From assembly GCA_951799425.1 (NCBI GenBank), contig OX637404.1:19368045-19432044 (forward strand): 64,000 bases of DNA, in the 5' to 3' direction. The translations under genes and the position numbers were made by a program. Of the stretch, positions 53,601 through 64,000 are shown piece by piece (position 1 is the first letter of the stretch; each line of letters opens with the position of its first letter). The notes under the pieces are model-generated. The model saw only the letters and a list, made by a program, of their open reading frames with translations. It was not told where the DNA came from and did not search any database. This DNA comes from Ilex aquifolium (Eukaryota > Streptophyta > Magnoliopsida > Aquifoliales > Aquifoliaceae).

Positions 53601-54684
53601 GATTTTTTAGTTGTAACCTCTTTTCTTTGTAAGAATGTTTTTTTTTTTTTTTAATGCAACTTTGCCTCAGGCTAGGATTTTTGTGTTACTTTGCAATCTT
53701 CATCTGTTTTTCCTTTGCTGGCTTAGCACATATATACCTTTGAATTTCGATTTTGAACTGCACAACTTACTTGTTTTGCTTTACATACTCCCCTTCCCCC
53801 CTTCGCTTTGAGGGGTGATGTGCACTTCTTGAAGCGACATTACTAGATTTGAAGAGTATAGAAGACTTGGTGTTGTGCTCAGATGGCTTCTCCTGAGCTG
53901 TTGAGCTCGGTAGTTGGTATCTTAGGGATCCCTTCCCTTTTCTCCTTCATTCTGAGCCACACAGCTTGGTATTGTGAACTGGCGAGTTCCTACTGGGTTA
54001 CATGGCTCGAGTTGGCGACCTTAGGAATTCTTATTGAGCTATATGGCCTTTTTTGTGTACTTTAAAGTTCTTACTGAGCTTCGGGGCTCTTATGTCTGAA
54101 CTTAAAAGTTCTTTCTGAGCTTCATGGCTCTTTTTGTGAACTTTCTTCTGTGTTTTCTTTTTCTTGTACCTCCCTTACCCCCCTTGCTTTGAGAAGTGCC
54201 TCAATCCTCCTTCAAGCAAGGCTATGGACTTCATGAGCTGCTAAGTTGTTTTGATCATCTGAGGAACCCATTAGGAACTTTTCCATTCTGATGTGAGCAG
54301 GGCTCTTGGAACTGCAAGTCTCAAAGACTTGCTATATAGGTGCTCTGTTTTTGACCGGGCTGAGTTCAAACATGAAGAATGTTATGCTTGGGTGGGGTCA
54401 TAATTTTCTTCAGTTGTTTTGAGTGCGATAGGAGGGTTAATCTTGCGCTGATTCATTTTCCCGCATTTTTCCCAACCGTTTTTCATAACCGTAACCACCT
54501 CTATTAATTAAGAAACCAAAAAGGCAGCCGACTCCCTTTCGTGTGGCCCTTGGTTTCCTAAATACTTACTGATTCCTTTAAGTCTCCTATCTTCTGCTAA
54601 GTTTCTTTCCTCTCTTTGCAGAAAATATCCTTGAGTTTCCTCTTGGCTTCTTGTGACCATTCTCTGTCTTTACCCTAACCTTCA
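53601..54684. other. Spacer between the antisense genes, with degenerate GAGCT repeats
   Basis: Non-coding. Positions 53890-54150 hold five or six degenerate units of the type agttcttactgagcttcggggctctt (about 40-45 bp). Near 54557 a taaatactta word could serve as a TATA element for the second antisense gene. Confidence 0.6.
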
Positions 54685-55775
54685 ATGGCTGCCTCTGCTT
54701 CTTCCCTTTTCCAGGATCGTACTTCCTTCGGAATTGAATGGAAGTGGCAACGTCGATACTTAACTCCTTCGACCATGGAACTTTCTGATTTGGTTGCCAT
54801 TAAGAGGCAATTTTTTCCTGATCTTGATCTTTCTCTTAGGGTTCCTACTCCCGATGAGCCCTGCAGCTACCTTCCTCGAGGGAAAGTTTGCTTTTTTAAA
54901 GGCGCCATGGATATGGGACTTCGCCTTCCCATTCATCCAACCATAGGGCGAGTTCTTGCCTACTATGGCCTATGCCCTTCTCGCCTTTCCCCACGAGGAT
55001 GGGCCGCTATGGTAAGCTTCTTCCTGTTCTGCCGCCTGCATGGTCTCGGCAGGTTCCCTTTTGTCTTTGAGTTCTTATACTTCTTCGAGATCGAAGAAGA
55101 CGACGCCCCCTGCTTCAGCTTCTTCCGTTGGAGGAATTTTAAATTACGGCCTTTGGTTCTCGGCTTTCCCCCCAATCCTGAAGGATGGTCTAGTCGCTTC
55201 TTTTTTGCTTCTGGGGAGTCCTGGCGGTCTCCTGAGGATCGTTGTCGTGAGGCTAGGATTCCTCGGTCCTGGAAGAGCTTCTCCCGCATTAGTAAGTTCT
55301 AGCTGAGCTCTCTTGTCTATACGTTTCTCTTAAAGACATATTCTTATTATACTCTTGTTGCTCAGGTCCCCCTGATCTGGATGTGCCAGAGATGATGAAC
55401 ATTGATAAGTTGCTGCTCGTCGAGCCTAGGTCTTATTCTGAGTTGATGACGAGTGCAAACCTTTATCTGCTTGGGGCTGAGGCCACTGAATATGAATTTT
55501 CCTCTCTCCCCTACTCTTCCTGGACCTCTTTCTCTGATTCTGATGAAGAGGGAGATTCTGATGAGGATGGGGACACTGGAGCGAGTTCTAAGAGACGTAA
55601 GATGGATGGCTCCTTTTCTCCTGAATCTCTTTCCACTATTTTCCTCACTCCAGCAGGTCAGAAACTTCTTGATTCACTCCATAAGGCTGAGCAAGAGAGA
55701 GACGAGTTGAAGGAAGAAAATGCCCGTCTGAAGGAGGAAGTGGCTGAGCTGGAGTCCCGGCCTAAGAAGGACTAG
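54685..55775 (+). other. Second antisense gene region of Tat element (PF04195-like, coiled coil)
   Basis: Starts MAASASSLFQDRTSFG. It has the same plan as the first antisense gene: FFKGAMDMGLRLPIHPTIGR, CPSRLSPRGWAAMVSFFLFC and FVFEFLYFFEIEE in the N-terminal part, then, after an intron-like spacer, an acidic stretch and a coiled-coil end (AEQERDELKEENARLKEEV). The matching order of motifs suggests that the two arose by duplication or by repeated capture of one gene type. Function unknown. Confidence 0.75.
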
Positions 55776-56255
55776 GAGCTCTTCCCCCTTGTATTTTCTT
55801 CTTTACTTGAGCGATGCCAGACTATGACTTTCCTTATATTTTTCTGAACATTTGTACTGTTGGATACTCTGAACATCAGATCTTTTATTTTTGAATATGC
55901 AACTCTTTATGAGCTGAGGAGCTCACTCCGAACTCTGTAAGGTTATTTTAGCACGCTCTTCGTGTTCAAAACACGAACGTGGATGGAAAACAGAAGATCA
56001 TGTTTGCACTGCCCTTAGTTCCTGACTGATTCCACTGGTCGAACCACGAACATTGATGGAAAACAAAAGATCATGTTTGCACTGACCTTAATTCCCAACT
56101 GATTTCGTAGCTGATCCCTGCTGTACCAAACATATTGGGGTCTTCGAGTACGTAGGCAGTGCACAAGGACTACTAGTCATGGGGGAAAGACTGTTGGTGT
56201 CTCCAAGAAGAGACCAGCTTTGAATTCTATGAGCTTAGAGGCTTGTCGCTTGTGT
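55776..56255. repeat. Convergence spacer with a ~73-bp direct duplication and hairpin
   Basis: Two similar units (cacgaac.t.gatggaaaaca and gatcatgtttgcactg) start near 55971 and 56044. An inverted repeat ttcgtgtt-caa-aacacgaa lies at 55959-55977. Non-coding. Confidence 0.75.
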
Positions 56256-56585
56256 ATGAGCTGAAGAGCTCGTCTTATGCTTTATAAGCTGAGAAGCTTA
56301 TCGTTTGCTTATGAGTTGAGGAGCTCATCTTGTATTTTATAAGCTTGGAAGCTTATCGTTTGCTTATGAGCTGAGGAGCTCATCTTGTATTTTATAAGCT
56401 TGGAAGCTTATCGTTTGCTTATGAGCTGAGGAGCTCATCTTGTACTTTATAAGCTTAGAGGCTTATCGTTTGCTTATGAGCTGAGGAGCTCATCTTGTAC
56501 TTTATAAGCTTAGAGGCTTATCGTTTGCTTATGAGCTGAGGAGCTCATCTTGTATTTTATAAGCTTAGAAGCTTATCGTTAACTG
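56256..56585. repeat. Array of six 55-bp units, each with two hairpins
   Basis: Unit starts (atgagctgag...) lie at 56256, 56311, 56366, 56421, 56476 and 56531, exactly 55 bp apart. Each unit can pair atgagct/agctcat (4-base loop) and ataagctt/aagcttat (2-base loop). The array sits between the ends of the leftward integrase region and the rightward second antisense gene. Confidence 0.93.
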
Positions 56586-56681
56586 TAGAGCTTATTGTAC
56601 ATTCCTTTACTTTGGAAACCTTATAAGGGTGAATAAAAAACTCGTTTATTCTTATTAAAACAGCTCTACTACAAGTAACAC

Positions 56682-57790
56682 TTACTGAAAGAACTTCTTA
56701 AGGTATTCGGCATTCCAAGAGTGTGGTAGGACCTTCCCCTCCTCTGTTTGCAACTCATAGTTCCCTGGTCTGATTACCCTTGATACGATATAGGGTCCTT
56801 CCCAGTTGGGTCCCAACTTCCCATGCGTGGGATCTTTCCTTGCAAGCAGAAGCCTCCTAAGTACCAAGTCTCCAGCCTTGAAACTTCTGTGTCTTACCTT
56901 CCTGTCGTAGTATCTTGCAGTTTTCCTTTGGTAAATTTGGACACGATGCAGAGCTTTTTCTCTCTTTTCATCCAAGAGATCGATGTTTAATAAGAGAGAC
57001 TCATCATTGTATTCGACATCTGCAAATTCCACCCTTGGTGATTGGAGCCCCACCTCAACAGGGGCTACTGCTTCGGTTCCAAAGGCCAAAGCGAAGGGGG
57101 TTTCCTGAGTTGCTGACCTGACGGTGGTCCTGTAGGTCCACAATACCTCAGGGACGTACTCCACCCACTTGCCTTTTAGGTTTTCTAATTTAGTCTTCAG
57201 AGTTGTCTTTATGGTTATGATTGTGACCTCTGCTTGCCCATTGGATTGAGGATGTGCAGGAGCTGAGAAATAGTTCTTTATCCCAAGCTCAGCACAAAAG
57301 TTTTTAAACTTTGAGTTGTCAAACTGTTTCCCATTGTTAGACACGACTGCTCTGGGAACCCCAAATCTGCAAACTATCGACTTCCAAACGAAGTTTTGGA
57401 CTTTTTGTTCGGTGATTGTTGCCAAAGGTTCGACCTCCGCCCACTTGGTGAAGTAATCCACCCCTATAATAGCAAACTTGCATTGTCCCACACCGGTGGG
57501 AAGGGGTCCAAGAATATCCAAACCCCACTGTTGGAAGGGCCATGGTCTTACCACTGAGGTTAGCAGCTCAGGTGGACAGTGGAAAACATTGGCGTGTTCC
57601 TGGCAAACCTTGCATTTTTTTACTAAATCGGTGGCATCTTTGAGCATGGTTGGCTAATAATATCCTTGTCTTAGTACTTTTCCTGCCAAGGCCCGAGCTC
57701 CTATATGATTGCCACATATCCCTTCATGTACTTCTCTGAGTATATAGTTGGCATCTTCATCTCCCACGCACTTAAGGAGAGGCGTTGAGA
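56682..57790 (-). pseudogene. Integrase region of Tat element
   Basis: Zinc-binding region (CKVCQEHANVFH), core with WGLDILGPLP and YFSAPAHPQSNGQAEV, and a C-terminal GPF-like module (LGPNWEGPYIVSRVIRPGNY). No chromodomain, as expected for Tat. Part of the fossil. Confidence 0.88.
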
Positions 57791-57794
57791 ATCC

Positions 57795-59690
57795 TTATTT
57801 GTACAGATTTCCTTGCAGCAAGGAAAACCTGGCTGACCTGGTCCTCAGTTTGGATGCCTCCTTGGCATCGCTTGGTAGAGTCCCACTCTGCAGGTACCCT
57901 ATGATGGGGTCCATCCAGCTCGGCTGAGCTTCAATTGGTAGCATGTCCTCTTCTTCGATACCCACTGAAGGCTCTGGAAGGTGCTCTACGGGTATTAGCC
58001 TATCCAAATCTTCTTGTGAAGCAGTTGCTAACCTCGCCAATGCATCCGCTCGTGCATTCTCTGCTCTGGGCACGTGTCTGACCTTAACCTGCACAAACTT
58101 CTTCATTAGTTCTCGTACCTTTTTGAGGTAAAGGACCATTTTTTCGCCTCTCGCTTCGTAGGACTCTTCTATCTGCTTTACTACCAGTTGAGAGTCACTG
58201 CAGATCTTCAACTGCTCTGCTTCCATAGAATAAGCAAGATTGAGCCCAGCGATGACAACTTCATATTCTGCCTCGTTATTTGAAGCCTTGAACCCAAATC
58301 TTAGGGCATACTCGACATCTAATCCTTCTGGAGAGGTCAATATCATTCCTGCACCGCTTCCCTGGGCATTAGCAGCTCCATCTACTGAAAGCCTCCATAT
58401 GGGGAGGTCTGGTACTAAATCTGTGGTTTCCAAAGGCGTTGTGGCTGTGAATTCTGCGATGAAATCCGCCAAAATTTGCCCTTTGATGGCAGTTCTTGGC
58501 TTATATCTGATGTCAAACTCGCTGAGCTCTATGGCCCATTTAACCAACCTTCCCGAGGACTCTGGTTTATGTAACACTTGCTTCATTGGCTGGTCTGTTG
58601 GAACTTCAATGGTATGGCCCTGGAAATAGGGCCTAAGTCTTCTGGCTGTCATAACTAATGCTAGAACGAGTTTTTCCATTTTTGGATATCTCTCCTCTGC
58701 CCCCCTCAAGGCTCTGCTACAGTAATAGACTGGTTGCTGAGCTCTGCCTCGCTCCCTAACCAGCGCTGCGCTTGTTGAAAAATCCGAAACCGCCAGGTAG
58801 AGAGTAAGGACTTCCCCTTCTGAAGGGCTCACCAAAACAGGAGGGGAGCTCATATAATCTTTCAGGGCTTTAAATGCTTCTTCACACTTGGTATCCCACT
58901 GGAACGCCTTCTTCAAGATCTGAAAGAATGGCTGACACTTATCGCTTGACCTAGACACAAAACGGCTCAAGGCAGCTATCCTGCCTTTCAAGCGTTGCAC
59001 CTCCCTTGTGTTGGATGGTGATTGCATTTCCACCATTGCCCTAACCTTCTCTGGGTTAGCTTCAATCCCTCTGCTGCTAACTATAAAACCCAGGAATTTT
59101 CCTGCCGAGACCCCAAATGCGCATTTCGCAGGGTTGAGCTTCATTTTGTACTCCCTTAGAATCTGGAATGATTCGGCTAGGTGCTCGATGTGGAGCTCTG
59201 CCTTTAATGACTTTACTAACATGTCATCGATGTAAACTTCCATGGATGCTCCTATTTGTTTTTGGAACATCCTATTTACTAGCCGCTGGTAAGTGGCTCC
59301 AGCGTTCTTTAATCCAAAAGGCATGACCCGATAACAGTATGTTCCCTGTTCAGTTACAAATGAGGTCTTCTCCTGGTCATTGGGATCCATCCTAATCTGG
59401 TTATAACCTGAGAAGGCGTCCATGAAGCTAAGCAGCTCGTGTCCAGCTGTGGCATCCACTATTAAGTCGATCCGAGGTAAGGGAAAACTATCCTTGGGGC
59501 ATGCTCGGTTGAGATCGGTGAAGTCGATGCACAGTCACCATTTGCCATTGGTTTTCTTGACGAGGACCACATTCGCCAACCAGGTAGGGTAGTCAATTTC
59601 CCTGATGGCCTCGGCATGGAGGAGCTTGCTGACCTCCTCATTAATGCTCTTTGCCTTTCGGAGGCAAAGCTCCTCCTCTTCTGTTTGACG
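57795..59690 (-). pseudogene. RT, RNase H and second RNase H of Tat element
   Basis: RT: LLSFMDAFSGYNQIRMDP, PFGLKNAGATYQRLVN, SMEVYIDDMLVKSL. The ordinary RNase H lies near 58430-58800 (STSAALVRERGRAQQPVYYC). The second RNase H lies at 57990-58420 (LSVDGAANAQGSGAGMILTS, FKASNNEAEYEVVIAGL, ENARADALARLA). The two RNase H domains define the Tat group. Confidence 0.9.
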
Positions 59691-60694
59691 GGCTTGCAAG
59701 TTGGGTCCACGCTTAGCTTATGGGTAATAACCGAAGGGTCAATTCCTTCCATGTCTTCTTGTTTCCAAGCAAACACTCCTATATTCTCCTTTAGGAACTG
59801 GATGAGGAGACCTTTGAGCTCAGCGTTCAGTCTGGAACCCACATAAACAAGGTGTTCTGGCTTCCCATCAAGCTGAATTGGTTCCAGCTCTTCTGAGGGC
59901 ATTGGTCTTGTCTCCATTTCATCTTTCATGTCGAGTTCATCCAATTGGATGTTCTCAACCTCCTTCCTCTTTACCGAAGCCATGTAGCATTCTCTTGCTA
60001 CACGCTGGTCTCCTCGGACTGCTCCGATTCCATTTTCTGTGGGGAATTTGACGACCAGGTGATAGGCCGACGGGATTGCCTTCATGGAATTAAGGGATGG
60101 TCTTCCAAGCAAGATGTTGTATGCAGATGGTGCATCGACCACTAGGAATTTTACGGTTGTGGTGGCCTGGCAAGGTGGGTCCCCTAGGGTGAGCACGAGT
60201 TGGATCGAGCCCAGGGGGAGCACCCTTTCCCCGGAGAATCCCAGCAAGTGAGTGTTTACAGGTTCAAGTCTCTCCCTTCCTATGTCCATCTTGTCGAATG
60301 CAGGTGCGAAAATGATATCCGCCGAGCTTCCGTTATCGATTAGAACCCGATGAACGGTTCTATTAGCCACCACAGCTCGCACCACCAATGGATCATCATG
60401 AGGGTACTGACATCCCTCCAAATCAGCATCTGAAAAAGTGATAGATGTATCTAAGCGTGGTGCTTTGGATACAGCGTGTACTTTGAGAGCTTCTTCGGCT
60501 CTGATCCGTCGGAGGTGTGCTTTCCTGGTTGAGCTGGATTCTCTGCATCCCGCGAACCCTCCAGATATTACTCTAATCTCACCTAGAGGCTGTTGATGTG
60601 GCGCGGGTGCCTGCTGTTGGGGTGGTGGAGGTGGAAGAGCTCGGTTCTGGTTGTCATGAGCTACGAAGCGACGTAACTGACCTCGCTGGATCAA
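59691..60694 (-). pseudogene. Protease region of Tat element
   Basis: Retropepsin motif VHRVLIDNGSSADIIFAPAF and SAYNILLGRPSLNSMKAI, followed by the linker to RT (GVFAWKQEDMEGIDPSVITH). Confidence 0.88.
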
Positions 60695-60760
60695 GAACTC
60701 GATTTCCTTCTTTAGCTGAATGCAGTCATCAGTATGGTGACCATGATCTCTGTGGTAGTC

Positions 60761-62152
60761 TCAGTACTTCGTGGGGTCTCTCTTGGCCGGATCTGCCTTC
60801 ATCCGAGGTGGCCATCTTAAGAACTTCTCGTTTTGGACCTCATACAGAACTTGTGACACAGTGGTAGTGAGTGGGGTGAATCGTTGAGGTCCGTATCTGG
60901 GCTGTAGTTTAGGCTGCATGGGGCCCAGGCGATCTCTAACATTTCCTCTTCTCTTTGGCGAGCGGTCCCTATCCCTTCTTGGAGACCTCTCTCGCCCTTT
61001 TTCCTTCCTGGGACTCCGGTCCCTTTTCTTCTCTTCTTTTTCCTTTTCCTTTCGTGAGGATGTACCCCCTACTTTGGAAATGAGTGCCTCTTCACCATTT
61101 ATATACTTCTCTGTCTTGGCTAACACCTCAGTCATACTTGCCTGAGGATTCTTCGATATGGAGAACATTAAATCCTTTGATTGTACTCCTAACCCTGCAA
61201 TAAAAGCAGTTATGGCGAATTTTTCGTCTGGAACGTCTACTTTTAGTGTCTCAGAGTTGAACCTTTGGACATAAGATCTCAGGTTTTCTTGGGGCCCCTG
61301 TTTCACATTCAGTAGGTGGTAGCTCGGCTTTCTGTATATTCGGGCTCCTATAAAGTGAGATACGAAAGCTATGGAGAGCTCTTTAAAGGATGAGATCGAG
61401 GATGGTGGGAGCCTGTGAAACCAGGCTAGGGCGGAGCCTTTCAGTGTGATGGCAAAAGCTCTGCAACGTACAGGATCCTGGTATCCATGCAGCTCCATCT
61501 GGTTCTTGTAAGTGTTGAGATGATCTACGGGATCTTTTGTTCCGTCAAAGACCTCTATTTGTGGCATCCTGAACTTTGGTGGGAGAGGAAAGTGCAGCAC
61601 TCCAGTGGTGAATGGGGACTCGGTTTGTTGCACCAAGACGTCCATTGTAACCGGAGCCTTGCTCTTTATAGCCTCCTTCATGTGGCTGAGCTCTTGTTGG
61701 ATGTCTTTGAAGCGCTGCTCCCAGTGTTGCTCCCTCCTGTCTTGCGGGTAAGGGAAAAAATCGTCCCTCTCACCCCCAACATTCTGACTTTGCACTTCCT
61801 CGTTGTGGCCATTCCTATGGGGTAGGTAAGGAACATGTCCCCTGGTTTGGCTGCTTTCTCCTCCTTCGTTGACCTCTCTAAGGGGGTCCCAGTGTCGTTG
61901 TTCCCTATGAGGGGGATTATTCTAGCCTTCTTGGGCCGGTCGTGCCTCCTGTAGGCGCTGTATGAGCTTTGACAGCTCTGCATTTTCCCTTAGCAAGCGT
62001 TGGTTGACGAGGCGAAGGGCCTCCATCTCGTTATTAATGGGGGAATTAGCCTCTTGGACGTTCCCGGGTTGTCTACCGTTGGTAGCTTCCTGCTGATCTT
62101 GCATTCGTGGTAGGTTTGTTTGACTTCTGCTCATATTTCGAGTTGTTACCAT
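60761..62152 (-). pseudogene. Gag region of Tat element
   Basis: A coiled-coil-like N-terminal part (MEALRLVNQRLLRENAELSK) is followed by the capsid-like core (FKELSIAFVSHFIGARIYRK, VKQGPQENLRSYVQRFN) and a very Lys/Arg/Glu-rich C-terminus near 60950-61080 that probably binds RNA. Decayed. Confidence 0.88.
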
Positions 62153-62196
62153 CAGTCACTGAGAAATCAGCTTATTTGTAAATAGGAACAGTCGTT

Positions 62197-62938
62197 CCCA
62201 CAGACGGCGCCAAACTGATGGTGTGAATCTACGCGAATGAGCTGAGCTATAGAACAGGATTATTCGGTATGAACGATTTGGGTGGAGTTGAGTACGGTGT
62301 CTGAGTTGCAAGGCTCGTGCTTGACAATGCAATATGATGCTTAGGGGATTTGGGAAAGGGGGTGATAACAAGACAAGATTATAGTGGTTCACCGGCCTGA
62401 GCTCGGCTAGTCCACTCTGTAATGGAGTCTCTGGCTCCTCTCTTTCTTATTGATCAAGTTGAACGTATTATAGCAGTGAAAAGATGAGAGTTTTGGGATC
62501 CCCCTCCTTTGTGGCTCTCCCCCCCTTTTTATAGTTTCTTGCTTACCTCTAATCCGGATTTGCTTCCTATAATGAAGGGATCTTCCTTCATCTCCCCCTC
62601 TCCAATCCCGGAGTTACATCGAATCCAAATGGCCGGCTTTTGTGGTTTCCATCTCGAGATCTTTGCCTTCTTCCGTGGAATTCCCTTTAGTTTTAGGAGA
62701 GGATCTTGGTTGGTTACCGGTTTTACGCATTGGTTCCAGCTTGATTCCTTTTATGATGGTATCTGGTGTCATCTTGCTGTCCTCTTGTCATCCCTTATTT
62801 CGTGTCTCCAGCTGGGAGCTCTAGTACCGGCTGTACGAGCTCAGATCCTGGGTGGATGAGCTCAGCGTATACTAACTGAGCTCCCTAGTTGAGCTCACTT
62901 TCAGAGCTCGTTTCTGGAGTTTATTTTAGGTATCATCA
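62197..62938 (-). repeat. Primer-binding site and 5' LTR of Tat element
   Basis: LTR 62216-62938. The primer site (plus-strand 62197-62212) is complementary in its first nine bases to the 3' end of plant tRNA-Asp. Confidence 0.93.
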
Positions 62939-62943
62939 GCTTA

Positions 62944-63263
62944 CATTACTAACAAACTATTTCTAACAGTTATTAGATGAATTTAAATTCGACTATTAAA
63001 AGATGTCACTTAGTAAAAGCCAGGGTGACCACCATAAGTTTTGTTGATAAGTAAATTATTTTATTCAAATTATTTTATTTTTTTCCCAGTAAGGAATGAA
63101 TGATTCGTAGTCTTGAGAAGGGTAATATTTTGATTACAAATTTGAAGGTTTCTTAGATCATTTTCCAGGGTTTCTAAATGTCACCATTTACATTTTGGAA
63201 TCTGTAATATATATATACTAGTCATAACTCGTGTCTGAAGACACTATAAAACATACAATTCGA
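62944..63263. other. Intergenic, no feature seen
   Basis: AT-rich sequence to the right of the Tat insertion site. No gene. Confidence 0.6.
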
Positions 63264-63930
63264 GCCCCTAAAAAATTAATCTCACTATATTAAATAATAA
63301 TTTTTTTTTTCATTCATTTATTTGATTACATCATTCAAAATTTATTTTTATCCATTATTTTCTTAAAACTATTAACAAAATTTTCTCAACATATGTATAT
63401 TATTATGTATGGATAATGTCTGAAATAAAAATTATGTTAACCTACAGATTAATCAAATATTAAATGATTAAACATGTGATAAAAATGAGTAATATGATAT
63501 TTTTGGGGCAGGAAAAAAATGTATAGAAAATAAAATTCAACTTTCTATATGTTTTATTATATAGATTATACGGAAGTTGCTCACTTTTTCCAAGTGAGCA
63601 ACTTTCCAAGTGAGCAAAAAATCGATATAATTATAACATGTGCCAAAAAATCAATCTCATTATATTGAATAATAATTTTTCTTTCTTTCCTTTCTTTGAT
63701 TACATCATTTAAAATTAATTTGACCCATTATTTTCTTAAAAAAAATAAACAATTTTTTTTCAAAATACGTAATCTGACAATTTTTTTTCAACATATGTAC
63801 ACTATCACGTATGCACAATATCTACAATAAAAATTGTGGTAAATTACAAATTAATCAAACACTAAATGATAGTGATAAAAATGGATGATGTGATATTTTT
63901 TAGGGGAAAAATATATAGAGATAAAATTTC
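63264..63930. repeat. Diverged tandem duplication with a hairpin between the units
   Basis: 63264-63545 and 63647-63930 share the same word order (atctca.tatatt.aataataat, tttgattacatcatt, cccattattttcttaaaa-like, aattaatcaaa, atgatattttt). The inverted repeat gttgctcact / agtgagcaac at 63576-63602 separates them. The units are AT-rich and clearly diverged. Family unknown. Confidence 0.7.
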
Positions 63931-64000
63931 AAACACCTACCTAACTTATTTTATATATATATATATATAAACAATCAATTTCTTAACAAGGGTGCTAGAT

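Larger units (their letters stand above)
49629..62938 (-). mobile_element. Complete-length Ty3/Gypsy Tat-lineage element with antisense genes
   Basis: 13,310 bp. LTRs of 723 bp each at 49629-50351 and 62216-62938 show about 14 differences (1.9%). The 5-bp target duplication GCTTA is perfect (49624-49628, 62939-62943). Read leftward: 5' LTR (right), primer site TGGCGCCGTCTGTGGG (62212-62197, tRNA-Asp type), gag, protease, RT, RNase H, second RNase H, integrase, repeat array, antisense region, purine tract (tgggggcaac on the minus strand, ~50352-50362), 3' LTR. At a commonly used plant rate of ~1.3e-8 per site per year, the LTR difference suggests well under one to about one million years. Structurally whole, but gag-pol has about five interruptions, so it looks non-autonomous now. 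Confidence 0.95.

Noticed and set aside
1-64000. CRISPR array, bacterial operons, tRNA or rRNA genes
   Set aside because: Tandem arrays here lack unique spacers of constant length. The DNA is plant nuclear in character. No cloverleaf or rRNA sequence was recognised.

Overview
This is plant nuclear DNA, most likely from a eudicot. It is AT-rich, holds only three host genes in 64 kb, and is dominated by retrotransposons nested in one another. The host genes are two intronless cytosolic sulfotransferases (minus strand, 331 aa each, 6734-7729 and 10939-11934) and one two-exon galacturonosyltransferase of the GAUT11 type (minus strand, 39353-47055, with a 6.1-kb intron). No rRNA, tRNA or CRISPR was seen.

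Layout. 1-~6440: part of a minus-strand Ty3 Tat-lineage fossil, cut by the window edge and interrupted by a 1.3-kb hAT-type element. ~6440-12264: sulfotransferase cluster. The two genes share their proximal promoters with identical TATA spacing. A 271-bp hAT MITE lies in the SOT1 promoter, and an extra gene-less copy of the upstream flank lies between the genes. 12265-36788: a 24.5-kb nest 330 bp upstream of SOT2. It is an old Ty1/copia element holding a solo LTR and a Ty3 chromovirus-like element of the same LTR family. The latter carries a full-length, apparently intact LINE in its 5' LTR. Clear target-site duplications at every level give the order copia, then Ty3, then LINE. 36789-36998: the remainder of the SOT2 upstream flank. 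36999-39352: intergenic, with a Harbinger/Tourist-type MITE.

39353-47055: GAUT11-like gene. Its intron holds a short non-autonomous copia-type element with 5-bp target duplications and a 302-bp tandem duplication. 47056-49623: upstream DNA with two adjacent minisatellites. 49629-62938: a complete-length Tat-lineage Ty3 element (13.3 kb, 723-bp LTRs about 2% diverged, 5-bp target duplication GCTTA). Gag-pol reads leftward. Between pol and the 3' LTR it carries two tandem rightward (antisense) gene regions of matching architecture (PF04195-like N-terminal part, coiled-coil C-terminal part). The leftward and rightward units converge on an array of 55-bp repeats, each able to form two hairpins. 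62944-64000: AT-rich DNA with a diverged tandem duplication.

The observations most worth a second look are the antisense two-gene cassette with its hairpin array, the apparent gene-conversion tract and contrasting promoter insertions of the sulfotransferase pair, the intact LINE at the core of the nest, and a ~15-residue in-frame gap in the GAUT11 catalytic region. Alignments were made by eye, family names come from recognised motifs, and the species is not identified.
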